The notes beneath the pieces were generated by a model. That model ran no database searches and had not been told where the DNA came from. It saw only the letters and a list, made by a program, of their open reading frames with translations. This document shows positions 52,681 to 61,828 of a stretch of 64,000 nt of DNA, piece after piece. The DNA comes from CAZGRP01 sp964527995. GTDB lineage: Bacteria > Zhuqueibacterota > Zhuqueibacteria > Oceanimicrobiales > CAZGRP01. Numbering within the stretch: position 1 is the stretch's first letter; every line of letters starts with the position of its first letter. The stretch is from NCBI GenBank assembly GCA_964527995.1, contig CAZGRP010000002.1, forward strand, positions 128,232 to 192,231, in the 5' to 3' direction. Made by a program: the position numbers and the translations under genes.

Positions 52681-53366
52681 GATTTCTTCAAACGATAGAC
52701 CGAGAACACTTCATTCCCCAGATCTTCCGAGGCGACGACAGCGGCCTCAAGCCCCAAGCGTGCGAAGAGGGAAGGGACGTCATTCTCTGCGGCGTCGGTC
52801 GAGTAGATCATCAAGGCCTGTCCCCTCGGTGCCAGCACCTCCGGCAGGCCTGCCGCAAAACGCTGCAACACCCCCTCGCCTCGCCAGGCATGATCGAACC
52901 CGTTCTGCGGCCTGCCTCGAAAGTACGGCGGATTGAACAGAACGAGGTCGAAGCGCTCGCTGTTCACTGGCCCGAACAGGTCGCCCTGTCGGACATCGAC
53001 TTTGGTTTCCAACTTGTTCAGCAGAACATTGATGCGGGCGCAGCGAATGGCCGTTGGATCGATATCTGTGGCAACGACCCGCCGGGCCCACCTGGCTGCC
53101 ACGATGGCGGCGATGCCCGAGCCAGTACCCAGGTCCAGAACGGCGGCCTTGCCGGAGATCCGGTCTGGCCCGAGGTTGCGAGCCAGGAATTCACCGGACC
53201 GAAAAAGCTTTGGATTGAAAACGCCCGGCAAGATGACGAGAGGGATCCCGGCGACACGTTCCAAGACGAGATGGTTGTGCCGGTGCTGCTGAAAGAGCCG
53301 GAAGCGCCAGCGCAAGAAGATGCGCCAGAAAGCTCGTTTGGCGGGAAAGGGGGGTGCCGCCTTCAT
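52677..53366 (-). CDS. Class I methyltransferase with NPPY motif (HemK/RsmC-like)
   Basis: A 229-residue SAM methyltransferase. Motif I is VLDLGTGSGIAAIVAARWA and motif IV is FNPPYFRG, typical of N-methyltransferases on exocyclic or amide nitrogens (HemK, RsmC, TrmN6). The N-terminus contains a proline-rich VILPGVFNPKLFRSGEF segment known from small uncharacterised relatives. It overlaps both neighbours by ATGA and lies inside the radical SAM island, so its substrate may be an island product rather than RNA or protein (inference). Confidence 0.87.
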   Translation of the reverse strand: MKAAPPFPAKRAFWRIFLRWRFRLFQQHRHNHLVLERVAGIPLVILPGVFNPKLFRSGEFLARNLGPDRISGKAAVLDLGTGSGIAAIVAARWARRVVATDIDPTAIRCARINVLLNKLETKVDVRQGDLFGPVNSERFDLVLFNPPYFRGRPQNGFDHAWRGEGVLQRFAAGLPEVLAPRGQALMIYSTDAAENDVPSLFARLGLEAAVVASEDLGNEVFSVYRLKKS

Positions 53367-54355
53367 GCCCTTGCTCCGACGATGAGAGCGAAGCGTGCCG
53401 GCTCTCGCAGGCCGAGAAGACGCGCCCGCACCGGCTTCAGACTCCAGCGGAGCCCGTAGAAGGGAGTGTAAAACTCCCAGCTCAGCTCGAGGTGACTCGC
53501 CAGTTGGGCGAGCCTGTCGTACGTCAAGTAGTTCTCATGCGGCAGGTCGTCCGAGGCGAAACCGAACCGTTCGCGAAAAGCTTGCTGTCGCTCCTGCACC
53601 ATCTGTTCACCGCTTCGGGCATCGCGGTAAACAGGCGAGTCCATGACGACGATGCGGCCCCGGGAGCGTAGCACCCGGAGGGCTTCCTCCAAGGTGCGGA
53701 CGTAGTCGACCGAGTAGTGAAAGGAGGCGTTGAAGATCGCGACATCGAATTGTCCGCCTTCGAACGGCAGAGCGTCGAATTCCGCCTCAACGGGCGTAAA
53801 GATAACAGGATAGTGCACGTGCGCTCCGAGGCCATCGAAATCGTTGAGGCACAGGTCCACAGCCGCAAGTTGATGTCCGGCCTGAGCCAGGCGGTAGGAG
53901 AGCCAGCCGTTACCGGCACCCAAATCGAGAATCTTGAGAGACCGCCGCGTCGTGGAAGCCAGGTGGGGCAGCACCTTCCGCAAGAAGAGCTGAAAACTCC
54001 TGGCGCGGATTTTCCAGTCGCTGGCGTAGCGCCCGGTATTGTCCTCGTAGGGGAGGGCTCGGTAGTAGTCTGGGTTGCAGGAACCGCGCCCTTCCAGGCG
54101 GCGCACGGTCTCGTATCTGTTGACAAACCGTGCCAGAGCCACTTCTCGCTGTTTTGGCAGGAGTCGCCAGATGCCAGCGACACGACGGTAGACCTCACCG
54201 TCGCGGCGGCAGACCTGCTTGTCTTCACCATCCGGTTCCAACGCCGCCCGGCACTTCGGGCAGGCGTACTGGAAGGGCCCATGAGACCCGCCTGCGAACT
54301 CTCCAGGGGGTGCAGACAGGCCGGAAACTATCCGAGTTTTCGTTGCCAACCCCAT
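53363..54355 (-). CDS. SAM-dependent methyltransferase with N-terminal zinc ribbon
   Basis: A 330-residue protein: N-terminal zinc-ribbon-like segment (about residues 30-70; YACPKCRAALEPDGEDKQVC with two CxxC-like pairs) then a type 11 methyltransferase domain (ILDLGAGNGWLSYRLAQAGH, VDLCLNDFDGLGA, FDVAIFNASFHYS). The acceptor is unknown. It overlaps the NPPY methyltransferase by four bases. A 94-base spacer separates it from the next radical SAM gene. Confidence 0.86.
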   Translation of the reverse strand: MGLATKTRIVSGLSAPPGEFAGGSHGPFQYACPKCRAALEPDGEDKQVCRRDGEVYRRVAGIWRLLPKQREVALARFVNRYETVRRLEGRGSCNPDYYRALPYEDNTGRYASDWKIRARSFQLFLRKVLPHLASTTRRSLKILDLGAGNGWLSYRLAQAGHQLAAVDLCLNDFDGLGAHVHYPVIFTPVEAEFDALPFEGGQFDVAIFNASFHYSVDYVRTLEEALRVLRSRGRIVVMDSPVYRDARSGEQMVQERQQAFRERFGFASDDLPHENYLTYDRLAQLASHLELSWEFYTPFYGLRWSLKPVRARLLGLREPARFALIVGARA

Positions 54356-54449
54356 CTCCCAAAATGTCGCTGGTTCCCGGGTCTCCCGGCAGTGCGGCAG
54401 TCTCGCCTCACTCTCCTGGTCGACTTCGTGATGATCTGGCGTGCCAGAG

Positions 54450-55844
54450 TCAGGCCTCCCTCTCCTTCTTCGCCATCTTCATGCCGATCCGTCCGACCTG
54501 TGCGTTGACAAAGGCTTTAGCCATGTGCAGGTAGTTGCGCCGGCCGTCGTGCAACTGGCGGTGCAAGGTCACTTCGTTGACGATCCAGCGGTTAGCGTAG
54601 CGGTAGAAACGTTTCGAACGGCGGCCGGCCACACTGAGATCGCGGTCGGTGCGCGCCTCCCAGTCTGGAGGCGCGATAACCCGGCCTGCGACCTCCTGGT
54701 AGTAGCGGGTCCCCTTGATCGGGTAGGCGAGGGTGGTCAGGAACAGATCGGGGTTAGCCGCCTTCAGGTGGTCGACCGTTGCCTGCAGGTCGTCGAGATC
54801 CTCCCCCTCGTACCCAAGCATGATGAACATACCGGCTTCGATTCGGTGGCGGCGCAATGCCTGGGTCATTTCCTGTACGCGCTTCACGTTGGTGCGGCGC
54901 CGCATGGCATCGAGCACTCGCTGCGAGCCGCTCTCCGAGCCGATCCACAGCCGTGTGCAGCCCATTTCGCTCAAAGTCCGGATGACCTCTTCGTCCAGGC
55001 GATCCTCGCGGGAGATGCACTCGAAAGGCAGGCGGATGTTGCGGCGCTTCAGCTCGCCTGCATATTCGAAAAACCAGCGGCGGTGAATGGTGAAGACGTC
55101 ATCGGCATACCACAGCATGTCAGGTGAGTAGGCCGCAACGATTTGCTGCACCTCGTCGGCGACGTTCTGCGGTGAGCGGCGCCGGTGGCTGAAGCCAAAC
55201 ACGGAATGGCTGCACCAGGTGCAGGTGTACGGACAACCGCGGGCCGTGATCAGGGAAACCGACCCGATGCCATGGCGCTCCCGCCAGGCGCGCAGATACC
55301 CATCGATGTCGATGGCGGGCCGGTCCGGAAGTGGCAGAGCATCCAGGTCCTGGATAAAGGGCCGATCCGGTGTGCGGACCGTCTTCCCTTCTTCGTCGCG
55401 GAAAAGGATGCCGCGGATGTCATGTAATCGATTCGGACCGTTTTTCACTAGTTCGGGAATCAATTCGGCAAGAGTCCATTCGCCTTCTCCAACGACAACG
55501 ACGTCCGCACCACGAGCGAGGTATTGTTCGGCGTGGTGTGGCGGCTCAGGTCCACCGAGGACCACATCGCAACTGCGCTGCCGGCAATAGGACATAATCC
55601 GGAGCACGTTCTGTCTGGTCATCAGATTACAGTAGATCCCGACCACCGGAGGCCGGGTGCGGTCGATGTGCCTGAACAGGTCTTCGGGAGTGCGAAAGGT
55701 CGTGTCGAAGATATGGACGTCGAAGCCCTGCCGCTTGAGAGCGGAGGAGATGTAGAGAAGGCCCAGGGGCGGATGGGGCCTCATCACCCGGAGCTCGTGC
55801 GGATCCTCATGGAGGAAATAGCCATGCGTAAGCAGGAGGTCCAT
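54450..55844 (-). CDS. B12-binding-domain radical SAM protein (class E-like)
   Basis: A 464-residue enzyme: N-terminal B12-type domain with PPLGLLYISSALKRQGFDVHI and the C-terminal end of that domain VVLGGPEPPHHAEQYL, then a radical SAM barrel with ARGCPYTCTWC (Cys204, Cys208, Cys211) and RLWIGSESGSQRVLD. It ends in a basic helical tail. It belongs to the same broad family as the three other B12-type radical SAM genes but is clearly distinct in sequence, suggesting separate reactions. Confidence 0.9.
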   Translation of the reverse strand: MDLLLTHGYFLHEDPHELRVMRPHPPLGLLYISSALKRQGFDVHIFDTTFRTPEDLFRHIDRTRPPVVGIYCNLMTRQNVLRIMSYCRQRSCDVVLGGPEPPHHAEQYLARGADVVVVGEGEWTLAELIPELVKNGPNRLHDIRGILFRDEEGKTVRTPDRPFIQDLDALPLPDRPAIDIDGYLRAWRERHGIGSVSLITARGCPYTCTWCSHSVFGFSHRRRSPQNVADEVQQIVAAYSPDMLWYADDVFTIHRRWFFEYAGELKRRNIRLPFECISREDRLDEEVIRTLSEMGCTRLWIGSESGSQRVLDAMRRRTNVKRVQEMTQALRRHRIEAGMFIMLGYEGEDLDDLQATVDHLKAANPDLFLTTLAYPIKGTRYYQEVAGRVIAPPDWEARTDRDLSVAGRRSKRFYRYANRWIVNEVTLHRQLHDGRRNYLHMAKAFVNAQVGRIGMKMAKKEREA

Positions 55845-55894
55845 CCCTTTGAAGCCTGCTGGTTTGTGCGCCTCAAATCCTACGGGTGGTCGCC

Positions 55895-57307
55895 TTACGA
55901 CAGTGGACGCGGCGGCCGAAATGCCTCGACGAGGGCTTTTTCGAAGGGGAAGAAATAGAGATCGTGTTCACAGCGCCAGCGCGCCAGCCGCTTCAGCGAC
56001 GCGCGCGCCAGGCCGCCGTTGGCCGACCACGCCAGGCGGTTGTAAAAGCTGAATCGTTGCACCTGGCGCCACAAGCCGCGCCTGACCCACGGCCCATGTG
56101 AGCCGATGTAGTCGAAATCAGCCCACTCCTTCAAGGTCTGCGGCATCGGGTACTGCTTCTCCTTCACCAGATCCGCGATGGGCGAACCAGGATAGGGTTG
56201 ATAGAAAAAAATCACGGTTTCAAAATCCGGGCTCATGCGACGGAGTTTCTTCGCCACACGAAAGGTCTCGTCGATGCTCTCATCCGACTCCTCGGGAAAC
56301 CCGACGATGAAGGGAAAGATGGCGCCGATGCCCAGGCGAGCGCACATCTCGGCGGTGGATAGGACCTGCTCGATGGTGATGTCTTTGTTCATCCAATCCA
56401 GCATTTCCTGCGAGCCCGATTCAACCCCGATCATCACCCGCCGAAGCCCCGAGCGCTTGCACAGACAGAGCGCCTCCTCGCTCAGGCGAACCCCCTGGTC
56501 GGCACGCAACGTCCCCGTCCAGGTGAATTGCAGCCCGCGGCGCAGAAACTCCTCGGCGATCTCCTCGACACGGTCGCGATAGGTAAAGAACGTCTCGTCC
56601 TGAAAGGCAAGGTCCGTAAAGCGATACCTGTGCCACAGCCAGGCGATCTCCTCGCCGACACGCTTTGGCGAAAGAGCCGTCCATTTTCTCTTGAACACGT
56701 ACGGGTCGGCGCAAAAGGCACAACGAAAGAAACAACCTGTGGACGACACGTAATCCAACTGCCGCTCTCGCTTCAGGGAAAAGTAGCGCTCCACCGCGAT
56801 GAGATCGTACCTGTGTCCGGCCAGGGTGTCCATGGCTGCCAGCGAGCGCGGCGCGTTCTGGGTTACGTGCCCGGCCGCTCGCAAGGCGATGCCGGCAACA
56901 TCGTCGAGTGCAGCGCCCGCGGCCAGCCGATCGACCAGTTCTCGGAAGGTCACTTCGCCCTGTGCCTGAACCGTGACATCGATGCAGGCTTCGGCCAGGC
57001 AATCCGTCGGGAAGAGCGACGGGTGCCAGCCCCCCCAAATGATGGGGAGGTCGGGCCGCCGGGCCTTTGCGGCCTCGGTGACACGCAGTGCGTCTCGGAT
57101 CGGGCTGCCGGTCAGCACGCTGATGCCGAGGCAGAGGGCCCCGTCCAGGTTGGAAAGCACGGCGGCAACGGGGTTCTGCTCCAGCCGCCCGTCGATGATC
57201 ACAGTCTGGTAGTGATCCGCTGGCAAGTTGGAGCCGATGGCAAGGAGACCCAGCGGCATGGTGTGGAATACCGACCGGGGGTTGTATAAGATCACTTTGT
57301 GCTTCAT
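55895..57307 (-). CDS. B12-binding-domain radical SAM protein (class E-like)
   Basis: A 470-residue enzyme. The N-terminal domain (VFHTMPLGLLAIGSNLPADH; IIWGGWHPSLFPTDCL) is of the cobalamin type; the barrel motif is STGCFFRCAFC (Cys192, Cys196, Cys199), followed by VMIGVESGSQEMLDWMN. The C-terminus is aromatic and basic. Its ATG shares bases with the stop of the upstream radical SAM gene (TGATG), so these two are translated together. The substrate is unknown. Confidence 0.9.
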   Translation of the reverse strand: MKHKVILYNPRSVFHTMPLGLLAIGSNLPADHYQTVIIDGRLEQNPVAAVLSNLDGALCLGISVLTGSPIRDALRVTEAAKARRPDLPIIWGGWHPSLFPTDCLAEACIDVTVQAQGEVTFRELVDRLAAGAALDDVAGIALRAAGHVTQNAPRSLAAMDTLAGHRYDLIAVERYFSLKRERQLDYVSSTGCFFRCAFCADPYVFKRKWTALSPKRVGEEIAWLWHRYRFTDLAFQDETFFTYRDRVEEIAEEFLRRGLQFTWTGTLRADQGVRLSEEALCLCKRSGLRRVMIGVESGSQEMLDWMNKDITIEQVLSTAEMCARLGIGAIFPFIVGFPEESDESIDETFRVAKKLRRMSPDFETVIFFYQPYPGSPIADLVKEKQYPMPQTLKEWADFDYIGSHGPWVRRGLWRQVQRFSFYNRLAWSANGGLARASLKRLARWRCEHDLYFFPFEKALVEAFRPPRPLS

Positions 57308-58854
57308 CAGGGCCTTTGAAGGTTTGTCTTCGCAGCCGGCCTGTTCGCTGCCCGTAAATCCACCTTCGCAACGGGATCGGCTTTTGGTGGTCGTCCTTTC
57401 AATCTCTGCAGCCTGAAACGCTCAAAAGGCAGCCTGACCGAGTACGAGAGCATCCGGGCCAGGCCGTGAAGGTGTTGCGCCCGCAACGTTCCGGGCCCGC
57501 GCACAGCCCGGCTGACCTCCCCCCAGGCTTTTCGGGCGCGGAACTCGCTGTGGACAACCCTGTGCAACTGGCGATAGAATTCCGTTGGGTAGGGGCCGCG
57601 ATAGAGCATCGCCAGGTCGTTGCTGTCTGACCAGTTCTGCTTGACGCCCAGCTGCGTTTTCACATTGTCGTAGAACTTCGTGCCTGGCAGCGGATAGGAG
57701 ACAGAAATGCCGATATCGTCCGGTTTGCAGTCGCGCACCATTTGCAGCGTCTTTTCGATGTCCTGCCATGTTTCGCCGGGATAGCCAAACTGCAGGAAGA
57801 ATCCAACCCGGATGCCGACTTCGTGCAATCGCTCCGTGGCTTTGTAGATTTGTTCGACCGTTGTGCCCTTCTCCATGGCGTCGAGAATCTTTTGCGAGCC
57901 CGATTCTGCTCCGACCCAGCAAATCGTGCACCCGGCCCGCTGCAGGGCTGCGATGGTATCCCCGACCAGCAGCAGGTCGACACGATGCAGGCTCTTGAAA
58001 GGAATGCGGATACCAGATCTCGCAACCAGATCGGCGAACTCCTGGATCCAGCCGGGCTTGAGGCCCATGATGTCGTCGGCGAACGAGATGTGGTCCGGCT
58101 GGTAGGTTTCGCTCAGCCAGACAAGCTCTTCTACAACGTTGCCCGGACTGCGGATGTTGTATCGCTGGCCCCAGATGGGCTTGGCGCACCAGTTACAGTG
58201 GTACGGGCAGCCGCGGGTGGTCACCATGTTCATCGAGAAGTAACCGTGGCGCTGCCGCCAGAGGCTTCGGTACCGGTCGATATCGACAAGGTCCCATGCC
58301 GGAAAGGGGAGAGTATCCAGGTCTGTCAGAACCGGCCGGGGTGGTGTTTCCACGATGCCCTGCTGAGGATCGAACCAGACGACGCCCTGGATCTCTTTCA
58401 GAGGTCGTCTAGAACGCCCGTCGAGGTGGTCGAGAAGCTCAGCCAGCGTCACTTCCCCTTCCCCCTTGATGACGTAGTCCGCCCCTTCTTCCAGGTATGC
58501 CGCAGCATGGTCGCTGGCATCGGAGCCGCAGACGATGACGGTGCAGCCCCGCTCTCTGGCCAGCCTGCACATCTCGAAGGCGGCCTGGCGCATGCGCAGC
58601 AGGCACATCTTGCTGAGGTAGTTGAAATTGTCCTCGAAAAGCACGGCAAACTTTGGTCGCTGCCGGTCGAGTGCATCCGCCCATTCACGCTCGGATTGAG
58701 CCAGCATGGCATCGAACAGCGCCACCCGAAAGCCACGCTGGCGCAGAAGGCCGGCGGCGTAGAGCGTGCCCAGCGGCGGATAGGGCTGCATGGCCTGCCA
58801 GAGCTTCGGGTCAAAACGCAGGTAGTACGATTGACCCAGGAGTATGTCGCTCAT
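57307..58854 (-). CDS. B12-binding-domain radical SAM protein (class E-like)
   Basis: A 515-residue enzyme. The B12-type domain (MQPYPPLGTLYAAGLLRQRG; IVCGSDASDHAAAYLEEGADYVIKGEGE) precedes a radical SAM barrel with TRGCPYHCNWCAKP (Cys216, Cys220, Cys223) and CWVGAESGSQKILD. The layout is like other BchE-type proteins. The last 60 residues are basic (RLQRLKGRPPKADPVAKV). It has an AAGGAG site upstream and follows a 139-base spacer that may hold an internal promoter; coupled to the next radical SAM gene by TGATG. Confidence 0.9.
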   Translation of the reverse strand: MSDILLGQSYYLRFDPKLWQAMQPYPPLGTLYAAGLLRQRGFRVALFDAMLAQSEREWADALDRQRPKFAVLFEDNFNYLSKMCLLRMRQAAFEMCRLARERGCTVIVCGSDASDHAAAYLEEGADYVIKGEGEVTLAELLDHLDGRSRRPLKEIQGVVWFDPQQGIVETPPRPVLTDLDTLPFPAWDLVDIDRYRSLWRQRHGYFSMNMVTTRGCPYHCNWCAKPIWGQRYNIRSPGNVVEELVWLSETYQPDHISFADDIMGLKPGWIQEFADLVARSGIRIPFKSLHRVDLLLVGDTIAALQRAGCTICWVGAESGSQKILDAMEKGTTVEQIYKATERLHEVGIRVGFFLQFGYPGETWQDIEKTLQMVRDCKPDDIGISVSYPLPGTKFYDNVKTQLGVKQNWSDSNDLAMLYRGPYPTEFYRQLHRVVHSEFRARKAWGEVSRAVRGPGTLRAQHLHGLARMLSYSVRLPFERFRLQRLKGRPPKADPVAKVDLRAANRPAAKTNLQRP

Positions 58855-58945
58855 GGGAGCCGTCGTTCTCTCCTTTCAGGTGATACTCTGGTTCGGTGTG
58901 GCAGTTGGGCGCGATGAAGCATGCCTGCGGTCTGTGCTGCGCACC

Positions 58946-58971
58946 ATTGCGCTGTTCGGACGATGCGCAAT
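58946..58971. repeat. Short inverted repeat between methyltransferase and radical SAM genes
   Basis: ATTGCGC and GCGCAAT arms of 7 bases with a 12-base loop, in the 139-base spacer 58855-58993. There is no T-run, so a terminator is unlikely; it may be an operator or an RNA stem. Confidence 0.35.
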
Positions 58972-58993
58972 CCCGGAGGGGCCGCACCACTAT

Positions 58994-59923
58994 TCAGACC
59001 TGCTCTCTGCCAGCCACCCTCCACCTCGCGCCTTTCTCCACCGGAACCGCCTGGCCCGCTAGAAGCCGCAGGACCACCACAAAATGGTCTCCCCGGCCTC
59101 GGAGCACCGGAACCCCTGCCGCTCGGGCATCGAGCCGGCGTAAGAACCGGAATACCCTGGGGAACCGCCGCATGCCATGGGCCAGGTAGGGCGGTGGCAA
59201 AACGATGGCCAGCCCCTTGATCGTTTCTGGGGACAGCCATGGCAAGAACGCTTCGACCAGCTCTTCCGGCGTGTAGTAACGCGTGTAGACCCGCGAACCC
59301 GCAAGCGGCACCGCCAGGCCATTGCGCCCGCTACGGCGGAACGCCAGTCTGGGGTGACCTCGCAGGAGGTAGTAGCAGCGTTCCCACCAGCAGTGTCGCG
59401 ACATCACATTGGCGACAAGGACGCCGGACGGCTTGAGAAGGCGGCTCGCGGCAGCGGCGACGCGCCTTAAGTCCACCGCACAGTTGAGGGCACCAAAGTT
59501 CGAAAAGATGCCGTCGAACCGGCCGATGCCTGTGTCACAAAGGCGATCAAGTTCGTTGATGTCGGCCCTGCGCAAGTGGATGCGATGCCCGTAGGCGCAC
59601 CGTTTCTTTTTCTTGTGAACCTCTTCCAGCATGGCCGGAGCACTGTCCGTTGCCCACCAGTCGAAGCCGAAGCGCGCCAGATAGAGAGCGTCCACTCCCG
59701 TGCCGCAGCCCAGCTCGAGGATCCTCTGGCCCGGCTTGAAGTGTTGTAGGGCGATTCCCCACACCTGCCGCCTCATCCAGCACAGTATGGGATTGCTCTC
59801 GACGACGGCGTCGTATTCTGGCGCCACGGCGTCGAAGGCGGAGGTTGCAGCCGCCCTCTGTCCGGATGCTGCCGCCGGCCAGGAGATCATCGATGTGTCC
59901 GATTCAGGGACTGGCATGGCCAT
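58994..59923 (-). CDS. Class I SAM-dependent methyltransferase
   Basis: A 309-residue methyltransferase. Motif I is ILELGCGTGVDALYLARFG, followed by ATDSAPAMLEEVHKKKKR and FDGIFSNFGALNC. Like the methyltransferase at 49203-50027 it has AFDAVAPEYDAV-type N-terminal residues and a hydrophobic cap with a late Arg-rich helix (RRFPRVFRFLRRLDARAAG), so the two are likely paralogues. Its start overlaps the carbamoyltransferase end by 20 bases; internal ATGs at 59917 and 59890 are possible alternatives. Acceptor unknown. Confidence 0.88.
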   Translation of the reverse strand: MAMPVPESDTSMISWPAAASGQRAAATSAFDAVAPEYDAVVESNPILCWMRRQVWGIALQHFKPGQRILELGCGTGVDALYLARFGFDWWATDSAPAMLEEVHKKKKRCAYGHRIHLRRADINELDRLCDTGIGRFDGIFSNFGALNCAVDLRRVAAAASRLLKPSGVLVANVMSRHCWWERCYYLLRGHPRLAFRRSGRNGLAVPLAGSRVYTRYYTPEELVEAFLPWLSPETIKGLAIVLPPPYLAHGMRRFPRVFRFLRRLDARAAGVPVLRGRGDHFVVVLRLLAGQAVPVEKGARWRVAGREQV

Positions 59924-61676
59924 CCCAGCCGGCCAGGCTTTGCGCCCGTTCTGTCTCAGAGAGTTTCTTGGTCTCGGACTTTTGTTGTGTCGCGCCCTCT
60001 TTGGTCAACAAGAAGTGCCCCATTACCAGGGCATCCATGCCGCTGCGGGCGAAACAACGGTAGGCGTCCTCCGGTGTGCACACGATCGGTTCGCCACGGA
60101 GATTGAAGGAGGTGTTCAGCAGCACGGGACAGCCGGTAAGCCCCTCGAAGGCCGCGAGAAGCTCGTAGAAAAGCGGACTGGCCTCTCTGGAAACGGTCTG
60201 CACCCGTGCCGAGCCGTCCACATGGGTAACGGCCGGAATCGCCTGTGGATCCCGCACGCGGGCGGTGAGCAGCATGTATGGGCTCGGACGGTCGAGATCG
60301 AAGTAGTCACTGGTCCGGTGTTCGAGAACCGCCGGCGCAAACGGCCGGAAACTCTCGCGGAATTTGATCTTCAGGTTCACGCGCTGCCAGTGCTCCGGGT
60401 TACGCGGGTCCGCCAGGATACTGCGGGCACCAAGGGCACGCGGGCCGAACTCCATGCGACCCTGAAACCAGCCGACGATCTTCTGTTCCGCCAGGAGCCG
60501 TGCCGTCTGTTGGACCAGATCGCGATGCGACACCGCGACGGCCGGCAGGCGCTTCGACTCGAGGTAGGCGCGTATCTCCTCGTCGGAAAACTCCGGGCCG
60601 TGAAAAGCATGGTGCCAGCCGGGGCCTCGGGGATTCCCGAGCAGTTGATGATGAATGAAGCTGGCCACGCCGAAGGCGCCACCGGCATCGCCCGCTGCCG
60701 GCTGCACGAAAATGTCGTCGAACGGGCCCTCCCTCAGCAGCCGGCCGTTTGCAACACAATTGAGCGCCACACCACCAGCCAGACAGAGGTAGCGTTCCCC
60801 GGTCTCGGCGTGCAGATGCCGGGCCATGCGCAGAACGATCTCTTCGGTCACGCGCTGAATGGAGGCGGCCACATCCTTGTGGAACTGCGTCAGCTCGGAT
60901 TCGGGCTTTCTCGGCGGCGCACCGAAAAGATCGTGGAAGCGCCGGTTGGTCATGGTCAGGCCGTAGTCATAGGCGAAGTACTTCATGTTCAAATGAAAGC
61001 TGCCGTCTGCGGCAAGATCCACCAGTTCGCGTAAGATGAGGTCGGCGTACACCGGCTTGCCGTACGGTGCCAGGCCCATCACCTTGTATTCGGCGCTGTT
61101 GACGCGAAAGCCGAGGTAGTAGGTGAAGGCCGAGTAGAGGAGCCCGAGGGAATGCGGAAAGCGGATTTCGCGGAACAGTTCGATGCGCCGGTCCTGGCCA
61201 CGCCCCAGGGTGGCGGTGGCCCATTCGCCCACTCCGTCGATGGTCAGGATGGCGGCCTTGTCGAACGGGGAGGCGAAGAAGGCACTGGCGGCGTGAGACA
61301 TGTGATGGTCGGCATAGAGGATGGGTCCGCGATAGTCAAGTTCCTTGCGGATGAGCTGCGGAACCCAAAGCTTTTCTTTGAGCCAGACCGGCATGGCTTT
61401 GAGGAATGAAGGCAGGCTGCGCGGAAAGGTGCTGAGATAGGTGGACAGGATGCGTTCGAATTTGATCAGCGGCTTGTCGTAGAAACCGATGTAGTCGAGA
61501 TCAGAGGCCTGCACCCCGGCCTGCCGGAGACAGAACCGGATCGCCTGGCGTGGAAGCCCGGGATCGTGCTTGATGCGGCTGAAGCGTTCTTCCTGGGCTG
61601 CAGCGACGAGTTCGCCGTCGCTCAGCAATGCCGCAGCCGCGTCGTGATAGAAACAGGAAATTCCAAGAATCAGCAT
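59904..61676 (-). CDS. NodU/CmcH-type O-carbamoyltransferase
   Basis: Transfers a carbamoyl group from carbamoyl phosphate, through a carbamoyl-adenylate, to a hydroxyl of a sugar or natural product. The 590-residue protein has the Kae1-like domain (SCFYHDAAAALLSDGELVAA; metal-binding DHHMSHAASAFFAS; LAGGVALNCVANG) and the family's C-terminal half (MEFGPRALGARSILADPR; TSFNLRGEPIVCTPEDAY). It sits between an SxtJ-like gene and methyltransferases. The combination supports decoration of a glycan or small molecule by the island. Confidence 0.92.
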   Translation of the reverse strand: MLILGISCFYHDAAAALLSDGELVAAAQEERFSRIKHDPGLPRQAIRFCLRQAGVQASDLDYIGFYDKPLIKFERILSTYLSTFPRSLPSFLKAMPVWLKEKLWVPQLIRKELDYRGPILYADHHMSHAASAFFASPFDKAAILTIDGVGEWATATLGRGQDRRIELFREIRFPHSLGLLYSAFTYYLGFRVNSAEYKVMGLAPYGKPVYADLILRELVDLAADGSFHLNMKYFAYDYGLTMTNRRFHDLFGAPPRKPESELTQFHKDVAASIQRVTEEIVLRMARHLHAETGERYLCLAGGVALNCVANGRLLREGPFDDIFVQPAAGDAGGAFGVASFIHHQLLGNPRGPGWHHAFHGPEFSDEEIRAYLESKRLPAVAVSHRDLVQQTARLLAEQKIVGWFQGRMEFGPRALGARSILADPRNPEHWQRVNLKIKFRESFRPFAPAVLEHRTSDYFDLDRPSPYMLLTARVRDPQAIPAVTHVDGSARVQTVSREASPLFYELLAAFEGLTGCPVLLNTSFNLRGEPIVCTPEDAYRCFARSGMDALVMGHFLLTKEGATQQKSETKKLSETERAQSLAGWDGHASP

Positions 61677-61828
61677 CGTCAGCTCAGGGGCCGAGGTCGC
61701 TTGTCAACCCCCCAGCAGCGCGGGTCTCGGACAACGTGACCCGCGTTCTGCGCAGCCCAGGGGGTGGCCAATCGGCCTCCAGCCCATCGTAAAGCTGTGT
61801 CCTCCCTCGTTGCAGGTCGTGGCCTGCG

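Noticed and set aside
61679..61707. Minus-strand TTGACA as promoter of the carbamoyltransferase
   Set aside because: At 16-18 bases there is no plausible -10 (AGCTGA-like).
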